Assembly (NCBI RefSeq): GCF_002786325.1
Contig: NZ_PGTB01000002.1
Location: 1-64,000 of the forward strand
DNA from: Pseudooceanicola lipolyticus
Lineage (GTDB): Bacteria; Pseudomonadota; Alphaproteobacteria; Rhodobacterales; Rhodobacteraceae
Direction of reading: 5' to 3'
DNA: 64,000 bases
The notes under the pieces are model-generated. The model made no database searches. It was given only the letters and a program-made list of their open reading frames with translations, and had not been told where the DNA came from. How positions within the stretch are numbered: the first letter of the stretch is position 1; every line of letters starts with the position of its first letter. Below, in pieces: positions 1 to 8,204 of this stretch. The position numbers and the translations under genes are program-made.

Positions 1-4
1 CCGA

Positions 5-27
5 CGGTGTCGCCGAGAACGACACCG
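5..27. repeat. short stem-loop next to the truncated parE
   Basis: CGGTGTCG at 5-12 and CGACACCG at 20-27 form a perfect 8-bp inverted repeat with a 7-nt loop. It lies just beyond the point where the ParE reading frame loses homology. It could be a terminator or the edge of another element; the window edge prevents a decision. Confidence 0.4.
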
Positions 28-65
28 AAAACCGCGCCGCGTGATCAAGCCGCATCACCCAGATT

Positions 66-230
66 TCAGCATAGCTCTGGATAAGCTGCAAGCAAGTCAA
101 AGAGCGCGAACAGGCCATCTGCGTAGCGCTCGGCTTGACTCATGTCCCATTCCGCCGCGCCCTGGATCCAAATGTCCGCAAGATCGGCTTCCGCTGCAGG
201 ACGGATGGTCCATCTGCTATTTTCCGGCAT
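66..230 (-). pseudogene. parE: truncated ParE-type toxin
   Basis: The 54 residues match the N-terminal half of ParE toxins (RelE/ParE ribosome-independent gyrase poisons): the start WTIRPAAEADLADIW, then ERYADGLFALFDLLAAYPEL. Family members are about 95-100 residues; here a TGA directly follows PELC and no ParE-like sequence continues in any frame towards position 1, so the C-terminal half, which carries the toxic surface, is missing. The start overlaps the 3' end of parD by 14 bp, the usual coupled arrangement. It is probably inactive, leaving an orphan antitoxin. The truncation could be due to insertion or deletion to the left, outside or at the edge of the window. Confidence 0.7.
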
Positions 231-462
231 GCTTCGCGTGCATCCGGGCCTTGAACGCGTTGCAGTCAAACGACTTTGCCGGGCCGCTGGCGATTCCGGC
301 ATCAACCGCTGCCTGGATTTCAGCGATTGCATCGTGCCGCATCCTGTCGCGCCGGATCAGGTCACGGACATAATCGCTCGAGTTGGCGTAGCGTCCCGAC
401 TTCGCCTGATCCTCGACCCAGGACTTCATCGGATCCGGCAGCGAGATGTTCATGGTGCCCAT
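217..462 (-). CDS. parD: ParD-type antitoxin (RHH)
   Basis: An 81-residue ParD/CopG-family antitoxin. The N-terminal ribbon-helix-helix segment (TMNISLPDPMKSWVEDQ, then SDYVRDLIRRD) would dimerise and bind operator DNA. The C-terminal half (EIQAAVDAGIASG, FKARMHAK) is the part that wraps around ParE in this family. The start at 462 gives MGTMNISLP; a second ATG three codons later is also possible. Its partner downstream is truncated, so the gene may now act only as a repressor or be decaying. The identity is clear from the fold pattern and the overlap with the parE remnant. Confidence 0.85.
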   Translation of the reverse strand: MGTMNISLPDPMKSWVEDQAKSGRYANSSDYVRDLIRRDRMRHDAIAEIQAAVDAGIASGPAKSFDCNAFKARMHAKHAGK

Positions 463-540
463 GGCTGTCTCCTTCGCGGCGAGGATATGGCAAGCTTTGC
501 CATCAAGCAACCGTCTCCCCCTGCCCTGCTCGGCCAATCC

Positions 541-986
541 GTCGTTTATTAGTGTTATCTAAAATTGCAAATGGCCCGTTTTCATGCCCCTGATAGGCTA
601 TGCGCGCGTATCCACAGAGGATCAGACCCCCCTGCCCCAGTCCGAGGCGCTGCAATCGGCGGGATGCGCCGAGATCTTTGAAGAGCACGCCTCAGGCGGC
701 AATCGTGCGCGTCCGGTGCTTGCACGTGTGCTGGAGCGGATCGGCAAGGGCGACACGCTGGTCGTCGTCCGGATCGACCGCCTCGCGCGGTCTTTGTCGC
801 ACCTTCTCGAGGTGATTGAGCGTCTGGAGGCCAAGGGCGCCTTCTTCCGCTCCCTGCAGGACCCCATCGACACTGCATCGCCGCAAGGCAAGTTTAGGCT
901 GCAGGTTCTGGACGCCGCGGCCGAGTTCGAACGCGCCCTAATCCGTGAGCGCACGAAGGCCGGGCTTGTCTCTGCGCGCGCCAAAG
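541..986. repeat. left copy of a 446-bp inverted repeat (recombinase 5' region)
   Basis: The sequence from 541 to 986, covering 43 bp of upstream DNA and the recombinase catalytic domain, recurs almost identically in reverse orientation at 8756-9201. Only a few codons differ. The two copies face each other around the repABC block. Confidence 0.9.
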
Positions 987-1457
987 ACCCCGCTGCGCTG
1001 CGCAAGGTGCGGCTGGCGCGACAGGACGGCTATATGGAGCGCTTGGACGAGACCGCGCAGGATTGGGTGCCCCACGTGCGCCGCTTGCGCCCCGATATTG
1101 CTTGGGAAGACGTGCTGCGGATTATCAATGGCCCCCCTGCCCCCAGATCGCCATTGGACCCAAAGCCGCCTGCTCCGCGCTGTGAAGGCCTATGTCAGAG
1201 ACGGTTTCCTGCCTGCCGAGGTGCTTCGGCGCGCCGGACGCCGCGAAACCGATGACCGCCTGCCGGCCATCGTGGCGGCCATCAAAGGGTCGGACCCAGA
1301 TATCACGCTACAAGCGATCTGCGACCGGTTGGAATCCATGCGTGAGCGCACCCCTCGAGGCCGCACCAGCTGGCAACCGTCCTCCGTCAGGATGCTGTTG
1401 GAACGGGCGGAGCGGCTTGGCCTAATTTCATCAGAATCGGCTCACCCCCAACCGTAA
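584..1457 (+). pseudogene. serine recombinase (resolvase family), frameshifted
   Basis: The start MPLIGYARVSTEDQ contains the resolvase N-terminal motif with the catalytic serine (S10 in YARVST), followed by VVRIDRLARSLSHLL and ERALIRERTKAGL, all typical of the Tn3/Hin serine recombinase catalytic domain. Frame 2 is open to 1255, but after about 1132 the protein homology moves to frame 3: PPDRHWTQSRLLRAVKAY through ERAERLGLI, ending at 1457. The switch falls at a run of six C (about 1135-1140) followed by TG and five more C. Removing one C restores a single frame of about 290 residues. This is a natural frameshift mutation, an assembly error or, less likely, programmed frameshifting. The C-terminal region would be DNA-binding. 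Confidence 0.8.
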
Positions 1458-1798
1458 CTAGCAGAGACCCAAACAGCTGAATCTATCGCTCCAGACACCG
1501 TCAGAAGGTCAATTGTGCCATTGGTTGCATGGGTTTAGCCAATACCGTCCAAAAAATGCTCATGAGTGGCCTGAAGCACGGTCTTGTGGATTTATTACCA
1601 TAAAATCAAAAACTTGCGGGTATCTTTATGTGACTTACGTATTGGTGCTGTGGATAACTTTCACACTACATCTAGATTCTTCTTGCCGGACTCACTTGAT
1701 CGTGGCATTCCCGTTCTGACGGCAAAACGCGTCAGACGCGCTGTACACCGTCAGAATGACCAAGAGCCTCAACAGAGGCCGAGAGTGGGCGGCAGGAC
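1458..1798. promoter_or_regulatory. repABC upstream region: inverted repeat and DnaA-box-like site
   Basis: This 340-bp non-coding stretch precedes repA. TTCTGACGG at 1714-1722 and CCGTCAGAA at 1748-1756 form a perfect 9-bp inverted repeat ending 43 bp before the repA start. CCGTCAGAA occurs again at 1498-1506. TGTGGATAA at 1649-1657 matches the DnaA-box consensus on the complementary strand. In repABC systems RepA and RepB repress this promoter; the repeat is a plausible operator, which is inference. Confidence 0.55.
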
Positions 1799-2998
1799 AT
1801 GGATGATCGTAACGTTGGATACGCGCAAGGCATAGGCTCTTCCGACATCGGAGCATTTGCCGACAATCTGGCTGAATCTTTGGATCGCCAGATGAAGATC
1901 GCTTTCGAGCCCGAAGAACGAAAGTCCCTGCGCCGTTTCAGTTCAACCGAGGTCGCCAGCCTCCTGCGCGTAAGCACATCTAACCTGCGCAACCGGCACA
2001 AGGACGGCAGCTTCCCGGAAGTGCATACAGACAACCGCGGACACCGGTTCTACACAGCCCAAGAGATTGATGAGTTGCGTGATATTCTAGGGCGCACTGG
2101 AAAGAACGTAGAAAGTTACCGCCCTGGTCGACGAGAGGGCGATCGTCTCCAGGTAATATCGGTCGTCAATTTCAAAGGCGGATCGTCAAAAACGACAGCA
2201 ACGATACATCTTGCACAACGGTATGCCTTGCGAGGCTACCGAGTGTTGGTCTTGGATCTCGATCCGCAGGCAAGTTTGACCACCTTTTTCGGCTTTCGGC
2301 CTGAGCTCGAGTTCGCCGAAGGCGGCACAATCTATGATGCCCTGAGATATGAGGAGCAAGTTCCGCTCTCAGCCGTCATCCAAAAAACCTACTTCCATAA
2401 GCTCGATATGGTCCCAGCGGGCTTGATGCTCTCGGAATACGAAACTGAGACGGCAAATGCCCTCGCCCGCCGGGTGCAGCCCATATTTGCGGAGCGTCTC
2501 GCCTTAGCGCTTGAGGAAGTAGAGGCGAATTACGACATCGTTCTGATCGACTGCCCACCTCAACTTGGTTTCTTGACCCTTACGGCGTTGGCAGCCTCAA
2601 CGGGACTTTTGGTAACCGTGGTACCTGGCATGCTCGACATCGCTTCCATGAGCCAGTTTCTGAAACTTGCTTCGGAAACGGTCAAGGCCGTGGAAGAAGC
2701 CATTGGCCGGCGCGTGACCTGGGACTTCGTAAAGTTCTTGATCACGAGATACGAACCGTCGGACGGGCCTCAGACGCAGATGGCGGGCTACCTAAGATCG
2801 ATCTTGGCCGGACAGGTCATGACTGAACCAATGCTGAAATCTACGGCGATCTCAGACGCTGGTATGACCCAGCAAACCGTCTACGAAGTTGATCCGAGCC
2901 AATTCATCAGAAAAACGATTGATCGCGCTCTGACCAGCGTGAACGGCGTTGGAGATGAGTTGGAACAGACAATCCAAATGGCATGGGGGCGCCGCTGA
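1799..2998 (+). CDS. repA: RepA, ParA-type partition ATPase of repABC
   Basis: A 399-residue RepA. It partitions the replicon with RepB and represses the operon. Residues 45-95 form a MerR/HTH-like DNA-binding segment (SSTEVASLLRVSTSNLRNR, then HRFYTAQEIDELR). The deviant Walker A motif KGGSSKT is at 126-132, the A' motif VLDLDPQAS at 151-159 and the Walker B motif VLIDCPPQ near 248-255. The length is normal for RepA. The ATG at 1799 follows GGCAGGAC as ribosome-binding site. repB follows with a one-base overlap, so the two are co-translated. Confidence 0.97.
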   Translation: MDDRNVGYAQGIGSSDIGAFADNLAESLDRQMKIAFEPEERKSLRRFSSTEVASLLRVSTSNLRNRHKDGSFPEVHTDNRGHRFYTAQEIDELRDILGRTGKNVESYRPGRREGDRLQVISVVNFKGGSSKTTATIHLAQRYALRGYRVLVLDLDPQASLTTFFGFRPELEFAEGGTIYDALRYEEQVPLSAVIQKTYFHKLDMVPAGLMLSEYETETANALARRVQPIFAERLALALEEVEANYDIVLIDCPPQLGFLTLTALAASTGLLVTVVPGMLDIASMSQFLKLASETVKAVEEAIGRRVTWDFVKFLITRYEPSDGPQTQMAGYLRSILAGQVMTEPMLKSTAISDAGMTQQTVYEVDPSQFIRKTIDRALTSVNGVGDELEQTIQMAWGRR

Positions 2999-3966
2999 TG
3001 GCCCGAAACATCTTCAATCAGCCACCAAAGGACGAGAAGGAGAGCGCGGCCCCCTCCCCTACCGCGCCAAAAGCGGCAAAATTGCCAGGATCTGTTGGCG
3101 GATTGCGCGACTCTTTGCGCGAGATCACCGCGAATTCCATTCGGGACATCGAGCCCGATCAGATTGAGATGGATGGTCTGCGCGATCGGTTAGTGCTGGA
3201 GGATTCCAGTATTGATGAGTTGGCCGAAAGCATTCGCAAGCATGGGCAACAAGTGCCAATTATGGTCCGTCCATCGGCCCAACCGGACAGATACCGTATC
3301 ATCTACGGCCGACGCAGGCTTGCAGCGATCCGCATGATCGGTGGAACGGTCAAGGCGATCGTCCGAACTTTGGATGACGACGCATCTCTGATCGCACAGG
3401 GCCAAGAGAACAATCTCCGACTAGACCCGTCTTTCATTGAGAAATCTCTTTTTATCAAAGAGATGCAGGAATCAGGCTACAAGCCAAACGTCATCCAGGA
3501 TGCTCTCGGTTTGACACGGCAGGGCGTGTCCAACCATCGCGTCGTCATAGAGCAACTGCCAGAAGGGCTTGTACAGTTGATAGGGCCGGCACATGGCATC
3601 GGACGACGGCAATGGGGTGATCTGGCTGCTTTCTCGAAAAAGATAGATCTGGTGAACACGGCCAAAAAAGTGATTGCCGCCCTGCCCGACGACACTCCAA
3701 GCGCGGAAAAGTTTCAGGCAGTCTACTCGGCTTGCTCGAACAAGGCACGTAGCGACAAGAAGCAAGCCAACGGCAGCCTAAAGTCCGTCGTCAAAGATGC
3801 GGACGGTAGCTCTGTGGGAACGCTGACGGTCGATCAGAAAACGATCGCCATCAAGATCGCCAAGAAGGACAACCCAGAATTCGGCCAATGGCTCGAAGAG
3901 CGCGCAGAGGCAGCGCTTTTGCAGATCTTCGAACAGTGGCGGAATGAGAGCGGCTCTGGGTCCTAA
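2998..3966 (+). CDS. repB: RepB, ParB-type centromere-binding protein
   Basis: A 322-residue RepB. It binds the replicon's parS-type centromere and works with RepA. The ParB N-terminal domain is visible (ESIRKHGQQVPIMVRPS, then RYRIIYGRRRLAAIR, the ParB motif region), followed by AQGQENNLRLDPSFIEK and an HTH-like segment (VIQDALGLTRQGVSNHRVV). The start at 2998 overlaps the repA TGA by one base (TGATG) and gives MARNIFN; an in-frame ATG at 2983 inside repA is the alternative. Its likely targets are the two palindromes after repC. Confidence 0.95.
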   Translation: MARNIFNQPPKDEKESAAPSPTAPKAAKLPGSVGGLRDSLREITANSIRDIEPDQIEMDGLRDRLVLEDSSIDELAESIRKHGQQVPIMVRPSAQPDRYRIIYGRRRLAAIRMIGGTVKAIVRTLDDDASLIAQGQENNLRLDPSFIEKSLFIKEMQESGYKPNVIQDALGLTRQGVSNHRVVIEQLPEGLVQLIGPAHGIGRRQWGDLAAFSKKIDLVNTAKKVIAALPDDTPSAEKFQAVYSACSNKARSDKKQANGSLKSVVKDADGSSVGTLTVDQKTIAIKIAKKDNPEFGQWLEERAEAALLQIFEQWRNESGSGS

Positions 3967-4102
3967 CCCAAGCCACACAGAGTAACGCGAGCAGAGGAGA
4001 AAAGCGAAGACCAGAAGAAAAGAGCCCCCCAAAGTTTCCCCTGGAGAGCCCTCATCATTCGATTAGCACTCATGATGTAGCAACCTCCAACAAACCGGTC
4101 AA
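3967..4102 (-). ncRNA. putative counter-transcribed RNA (inc-alpha type) between repB and repC
   Basis: repABC operons carry a small antisense RNA in the repB-repC gap that represses repC. Here the minus strand has a good sigma70-like promoter: TTGACC (complement of 4097-4102), a 17-bp spacer and TACATC (complement of 4074-4079). Transcription would start near 4067 and run towards repB. The 3' end is uncertain, as no convincing terminator was found before 3967. The promoter is seen; the RNA is inferred from the family. Confidence 0.6.
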
Positions 4103-4104
4103 GA

Positions 4105-4130
4105 GTCACCGATTCGGTGGACGGTTTTTT
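4105..4130 (+). terminator. hairpin plus T-run upstream of repC (possible attenuator)
   Basis: CACCGATTCGGTG is a near-perfect palindrome, and a run of eight T follows after GGACGG. Such a hairpin in the repC leader is what the antisense RNA model of repABC control predicts: ctRNA binding favours premature termination before repC. Confidence 0.5.
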
Positions 4131-4202
4131 TTGCCTTTTCCTGAGCAAAATCTCGGGAAAAGACTGGGAAGCTGTGGGCCGAACGGTCGTCGTGAACAAA
4201 CC

Positions 4203-5258
4203 ATGGCATTTACAAAACTATCGATCAAAACCGCTGGTGCTGTTGCATCAAGCGGCTCAATTTCTGCGGCTGAAACCGACATTTGGACCATCTTCAGGGC
4301 ACTGAGAGATGCACGGAGCGTATTCGGTCTGCGTCCTGGCCATATCCAAACACTTCAAGCCATGCTCAGTTTCTTGAAGCCCGGCCACGGCGAAACGGTT
4401 TTCGCGTCCAACGACTCGATTTGCCAGCGCGTCGGCGGTATCGACGAACGGACACTCCGCAGACACATCAACCGCTTCGTCGAACTCGGTTTCATCAAAC
4501 GCAATGATAGCTCGAACCGGAAGCGATACCGCGTTCGCTCGTCCAGCGGGGAATGCATCAGCTATGGACTGTCTCTAACCCCCCTCATCCAACGTGCAAG
4601 CGAGCTTATCGCCATCGCACATGAGATGGAAAATAACCGGCGGGATCGGATATTTATCCGCAAACAGATCCTTACAAAGCTCGCCAATTTGGAAAAGCAT
4701 GATCCCTGCAACACATTCATCACCCACGCACGGAGAGCTCTACGCAGGAAGCTGAGCCTGCCCGAATACCACGCGCTGCTCGCTGACACGGACAAAGAAT
4801 GCCGGAATTTGAGTACACCAGATGACCCACCAGAAACTGTGGAATTGCCCGCCAATGACGGACAAACTGTCCGGCACCAATCTAAGTCTGAAGAAGAAAA
4901 AAAAGATTTAGATAGCAACATAGGCAATGAAGCTCTGAAACCAGACTTGCTAACCTCAGTTTGCGATCAAGCGACGTCGTTCTCCACAGAGAGACTTAGA
5001 AACTGGTTGGACATTGAAAACCATGCTCGAACACTTGCACCCATGATGGGGGTTCACCCAGATACATTCGAAAAAGCCAAGAATGCAGTAGGAGCTCAGA
5101 AAGCGTCATGCGCCATCTTCATCATGCTACAACTTGGAAGACGCATCAGGGACTTTGGAGCGTATTTTCACAGTATTACCTTGGGCCAACGTCAAGACCA
5201 GTTTGATCCAGTGGCTTTGATCAATCGTCTATCCAAAACTGCTATGCAACCCGCCTAG
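4203..5258 (+). CDS. repC: RepC replication initiator
   Basis: A 351-residue RepC, the initiator of repABC replicons; in this family the origin lies within repC itself. Recognisable segments are the winged-helix N-terminal region (FGLRPGHIQTLQAMLSFL, VFASNDSICQRVGGIDERTL, RHINRFVELGFIKRNDS, RYRVRS) and the C-terminal domain (LAPMMGVHPDTFEKAKNAVG, then FGAYFHSIT). The start MAFTKLSIK at 4203 is preferred because homology begins there; an upstream in-frame ATG at 4131 lies inside the control region. The middle linker (about 225-260) is charged and variable, as usual. The gene is followed at once by two centromere-like palindromes. Confidence 0.93.
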   Translation: MAFTKLSIKTAGAVASSGSISAAETDIWTIFRALRDARSVFGLRPGHIQTLQAMLSFLKPGHGETVFASNDSICQRVGGIDERTLRRHINRFVELGFIKRNDSSNRKRYRVRSSSGECISYGLSLTPLIQRASELIAIAHEMENNRRDRIFIRKQILTKLANLEKHDPCNTFITHARRALRRKLSLPEYHALLADTDKECRNLSTPDDPPETVELPANDGQTVRHQSKSEEEKKDLDSNIGNEALKPDLLTSVCDQATSFSTERLRNWLDIENHARTLAPMMGVHPDTFEKAKNAVGAQKASCAIFIMLQLGRRIRDFGAYFHSITLGQRQDQFDPVALINRLSKTAMQPA

Positions 5259-5259
5259 T

Positions 5260-5275
5260 GTCCACCGCGGTGGAC
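5260..5275. other. parS: putative parS centromere palindrome, copy 1
   Basis: GTCCACCGCGGTGGAC is a perfect 16-bp palindrome immediately after the repC stop. repABC centromeres are 16-bp palindromes recognised by RepB and specific to compatibility group. The same sequence recurs at 5393-5408. Confidence 0.75.
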
Positions 5276-5392
5276 GTCTGACTGGCAACTAGTCCAATTA
5301 CGCGTGGTCTCTCCACATGCATCAAAGCCACCGAGCCAAATTCCAATAGGGCGATACTGCGCGGTCATTCCATGTTCCTCCGTCCGGTCGAT

Positions 5393-5408
5393 GTCCACCG
5401 CGGTGGAC
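5393..5408. other. parS: putative parS centromere palindrome, copy 2
   Basis: This is a second exact copy of the 16-bp palindrome at 5260-5275, 133 bp further on. The gap between them (5276-5392) contains no gene. Two identical perfect palindromes next to repC strongly suggest the RepB binding sites. Confidence 0.75.
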
Positions 5409-5432
5409 AGATCCGGCACCAAGTCTCACACC

Positions 5433-5945
5433 TCACATTCGTGACAGCCGTTCTTCGTCATCCACGACGTCAAGTGAACCGCCCTTGCCATCCCAAGCCC
5501 ACAGGACGATGTCGAAGTCCGATGACGACGCACCCTTCGCAAAACTCTTGATCAGGAACCCCGCAAACCCATCCGCTATAAGGGCGCTTGCTAAATCCTG
5601 TGTCGGCACAGGTTGACCGTCGAGCATCTTCATGCGCCATGCAGGGTCGGCAAGTATTGACGCTGTCACACCATACCGTTCGAGCCTGTCCTGATCGCGG
5701 GTATCGAAAATTGGCCCCAGGTCGGCATTGTACGACACCAGGATCGTGGGTTGCAGGCTGCCTACCTGGTTGGCTTCTCTAAGAGCGGTCGCGGGATCCA
5801 GCGAGGTGTAGAGGGCAGGGGTGCCCTTGGCATTAAAGCGCCCTCCATAGAGTTCGGCGCCCCGTCCGGACAAAGGTTCACGCGCATAGACGGCGTTCAG
5901 GGCGCGGTAGAGCGGCCCTGAGTAGCGTCCATCTTTCAGCGGCAT
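5433..5945 (-). CDS. RES-domain toxin of an Xre/RES toxin-antitoxin pair
   Basis: A 170-residue RES-domain protein. Family toxins degrade cellular NAD+. The arginine of the RES signature is in GPLYRALNAVYA, followed by YGGRFNAKGTPALYTSLDP, the glutamate in ATALREANQVG and the serine in GFLIKSFAKGA, so all three signature residues are present. It lies downstream of its antitoxin with a one-base TGATG overlap. Position next to the putative parS sites suggests a role in stabilising the replicon. The identity is strong; activity is not shown by sequence alone. Confidence 0.88.
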   Translation of the reverse strand: MPLKDGRYSGPLYRALNAVYAREPLSGRGAELYGGRFNAKGTPALYTSLDPATALREANQVGSLQPTILVSYNADLGPIFDTRDQDRLERYGVTASILADPAWRMKMLDGQPVPTQDLASALIADGFAGFLIKSFAKGASSSDFDIVLWAWDGKGGSLDVVDDEERLSRM

Positions 5946-6295
5946 CAGGCAAAGACGCCCGCATCGACCGCATCGATGTATTCCAGAACTTGCTGAGCTT
6001 TGCCTTCCTGCACCAGCTGCATGGCTGTCCGGCCATCAAAGCCGGGCAGGGGCTCTGACCGGTACCATGCATAGGCCATCAGTTCCGAGCCGAAGCGGGG
6101 TTCGACTTTGTTCAGCACCTCTACCAATTCGCGCAGGCGGCGCTGCGTCTTGTCCGAACCAATGCGGGCTCGCCTCTGCAACGCGTCTTTGCCCAAGCCG
6201 ACGGTCAATGCGATCTCTTCTGCTGATGTGCGTAGCACAGCGGCGATCTTGCGCGGTTCGAATTGCCCAGCTTCAGCAAAGTTCGTGATATGCAT
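5945..6295 (-). CDS. Xre/MbcA/ParS-type antitoxin (DUF2384)
   Basis: A 116-residue antitoxin of the Xre-RES family. The N-terminal half holds an HTH-like region (AVLRTSAEEIALTVGLGKDAL, RRLRELVEVL). The C-terminal half is the toxin-binding DUF2384 domain (SELMAYAWYRSEPLPGFDG, TAMQLVQEGKAQQVLEYI). It is the first gene of the pair and would repress its own promoter upstream of 6295, where the DNA is AT-rich. The RES toxin start overlaps its stop by one base. Confidence 0.88.
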   Translation of the reverse strand: MHITNFAEAGQFEPRKIAAVLRTSAEEIALTVGLGKDALQRRARIGSDKTQRRLRELVEVLNKVEPRFGSELMAYAWYRSEPLPGFDGRTAMQLVQEGKAQQVLEYIDAVDAGVFA

Positions 6296-6742
6296 GATCT
6301 ATGCTCCTACAGTGATACTGACGGTATATAGCGACAATATTGCTGAATTTCAAGTTGATAGGAGATACTGCGCCTTCGTTTCCCGTGCTAATCCGTAACG
6401 CTGCATTGCTCTGAACGAAGCAAATCCTGATTTTTGGGCTTGAGAAGTCGCCGTTAGAGCGCTTTTGCCGATCGAGAACGTCAGATAAGTTATTGATAAT
6501 ATGAGAAAGGCTGCAGCAGTCGGACCGGAGTTGCCGATCTTGGATCGGAACCGCCACTTACTGCATCCAGTCACGGGGGTCCGCGGTGGTGTCGGACCCT
6601 CGGCAGTTACCCCGGACCAGTTGGCTAGTGAAAAGGGAAAGTGGACTTCGGGTTTTTGTGACCGACGGATGAGGGCCTTTGGGGTGCCTCTGACGAGTTC
6701 GGGCCGGGTTCCGGTCTGCCGTTACGGATGAAGGGCATTCCC
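6296..6742. other. intergenic region, no gene recognised
   Basis: About 450 bp between the antitoxin start and the next possible gene. The left part is AT-rich and probably carries the Xre/RES promoter. The right part contains one copy of the repeated leader element at 6630-6655. No convincing coding frame was found. Confidence 0.5.
6630..6655 (+). repeat. repeated leader element, copy 1
   Basis: GAAAAGGGAAAGTGGACTTC with GGGTTT following. It resembles elements at 39064, 39561, 47326 and 52325, each just before a plasmid accessory gene. Confidence 0.5.
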
Positions 6743-7081
6743 ATGCAATCAGGTGTCTTGCGCGTGTTACGCGCGACCGCTGCCTCTTGGTGGCGGCATA
6801 TAGAGCTGCGCCGAGCCGGTCAGACAGGGCTGGCACGGCAGCTCGAGCGGAAGGCCGTTCTCCGCGATCTCGCCTATCTCAGGCAGGCGGCGACGCTGCC
6901 GAATGCCCATGTCATCTTCGGAGAAGGCGGAACGTTCCTTCAACTCGGTTGGACCTTCCCACACTCAACCGAAAGACATCCCCATGGCTATTCTCAAGTT
7001 CTCCACCTCCGCTGTCGCGGCGCAGATCGCCCACGCGCGTGCCTGCAAGACCTTCCTGCCCAACTGGAACGGACCCGTTGA
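6743..7081 (+). CDS. hypothetical small protein, doubtful
   Basis: A possible 112-residue frame starting MQSGVLRVLRATAASWWRHI. The first 75 residues have a plausible composition (charged helix LERKAVLRDLAYLRQ, then NAHVIFGEGGTFLQLG). The last third overlaps the better-supported gene at 6984 in another frame and looks like a by-product of it. GAAGG precedes the start. No family was recognised. If real, only the portion before 6984 is likely to have been under selection, and it may be the remnant of a longer gene. Confidence 0.25.
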   Translation: MQSGVLRVLRATAASWWRHIELRRAGQTGLARQLERKAVLRDLAYLRQAATLPNAHVIFGEGGTFLQLGWTFPHSTERHPHGYSQVLHLRCRGADRPRACLQDLPAQLERTR

Positions 7082-7742
7082 CCGGCCCGCCCTGATCCTC
7101 ATCGTCGGCAATGGCGTGCATCTGCGCTCGAACGGCATTGATGGCACGACCACCCGGCTCTGCAACTTCGAGAGCGACAGGCGCAGAACCGAACTGGTCA
7201 AGGCTTGCAAGGTTGGCTCCACCTGGTATGCGGCGGCAAAGGTCACAAGTCTTGACGGCACCCCTGTCGAGGATGCGACCTATGTGACCGATGCGAATGG
7301 CTCGATCACTTTCGGGGCTGTCTTCCTCACCCGATACGATGACGGCTGCTGGGGCTACAAGGATATGGAGGAAAGCGCGGGCCCGAACGCGTCGCGCGCG
7401 CCCCTTGCGCTGATCGAACTTCTCTCCGATCTGAAAGACCCGGACAGCTACGCCCGGGACTGGCGCCAGCGCTGCCGGGATTGGGCCGCGATCCCTGACT
7501 ACGCCGAAGGCGACAAGATCAAGCTCGCAAAACCGGTGACGCTCACCGACGGCAGCACCTGCCAGATCGTCACCGCGACCCACTACAAGCGGGGGCGGCA
7601 AAAACGCCGCTGCTACCGGATCGAGGAAACCGGTGGGCTCGTACGCCTCTCGAAGGCCACGCTTGCGGGTTCGGAGCTGCTCAGCTCCGCGAAAGGTGCT
7701 GCCAGCCCGGTGCTGGCGGAGTATCTCGCGGGGCGAGAATAG
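6984..7742 (+). CDS. fused DUF6927-like protein
   Basis: A 252-residue protein whose two parts match two separate adjacent genes elsewhere in the window. Residues 1-56 (SVAAQIAHARA, FLPNWNGPVDRPALIL, VGNGVHLRSNGIDG) correspond to the N-terminus of the gene at 41706-42299. Residues from about 57 (LCNFESD, GSTWYAA, GSITFGAVFLTRYDDGCWGY) to the end match the gene at 42299-42955 almost throughout. It therefore looks like an in-frame deletion fusion that lost the C-terminal three quarters of the first gene and the start of the second. The C-terminal part is complete and may still fold. The function is unknown, and the DUF6927 label is tentative. The start at 6984 agrees with the paralogue start. 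Confidence 0.75.
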   Translation: MAILKFSTSAVAAQIAHARACKTFLPNWNGPVDRPALILIVGNGVHLRSNGIDGTTTRLCNFESDRRRTELVKACKVGSTWYAAAKVTSLDGTPVEDATYVTDANGSITFGAVFLTRYDDGCWGYKDMEESAGPNASRAPLALIELLSDLKDPDSYARDWRQRCRDWAAIPDYAEGDKIKLAKPVTLTDGSTCQIVTATHYKRGRQKRRCYRIEETGGLVRLSKATLAGSELLSSAKGAASPVLAEYLAGRE

Positions 7743-7866
7743 GTGCTGCGCCGGACGGTTCATCGACCTGCGGGCGACAGCAGATCCTGCGGCTTGTCTT
7801 GACAAGACAATGCAAGTGCATTACCTATTGCGGTCAGCAAAGCCCCTTTTCTTTCAGGAGACTGCC

Positions 7867-8193
7867 ATGACAGCGCTCGCACAAGACGTCTCGAAACTCA
7901 CGGACCGGTATCAGACGACCGTGCCGGCGGGTGTGCGCAAGCAGCTCAAGCTGGGCAAGGGCGACCAGATTCGCTACTGCACCGAGCCGAGTGGCAGGGT
8001 CTATATCGAGCCCGTGCGCGCCGAAGAGGATGATCCCGCGCTCGGCGCGTTTCTCGATTTTGTCGAGGCCGATATCAAGGCGCATCCGGACCGCATTCGG
8101 GCGTTCGATGGGGCTTTGCATGATCGTCTTGCAGCACTGGTCGGAGACGTTGACGTCGATCTCGATGCGCCCCTATCGCTCGAGGATGAATAA
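7867..8193 (+). CDS. prlF: PrlF-type antitoxin (AbrB/SpoVT fold)
   Basis: A 108-residue PrlF/SohA antitoxin. The swapped-hairpin AbrB domain is at residues 8-50 (KLTDRYQTTVPAGVRKQLKL, GKGDQIRY), followed by the PrlF-specific C-terminal part (DPALGAFLDFVEADI, HPDRIRAFD). It neutralises YhaV and represses the pair. ATG at 7867 is preceded by CAGGAGACTGCC, a good ribosome-binding site. The toxin gene starts 11 bp after its stop. Confidence 0.9.
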   Translation: MTALAQDVSKLTDRYQTTVPAGVRKQLKLGKGDQIRYCTEPSGRVYIEPVRAEEDDPALGAFLDFVEADIKAHPDRIRAFDGALHDRLAALVGDVDVDLDAPLSLEDE

Positions 8194-8204
8194 GCGGCGA
8201 TAGC

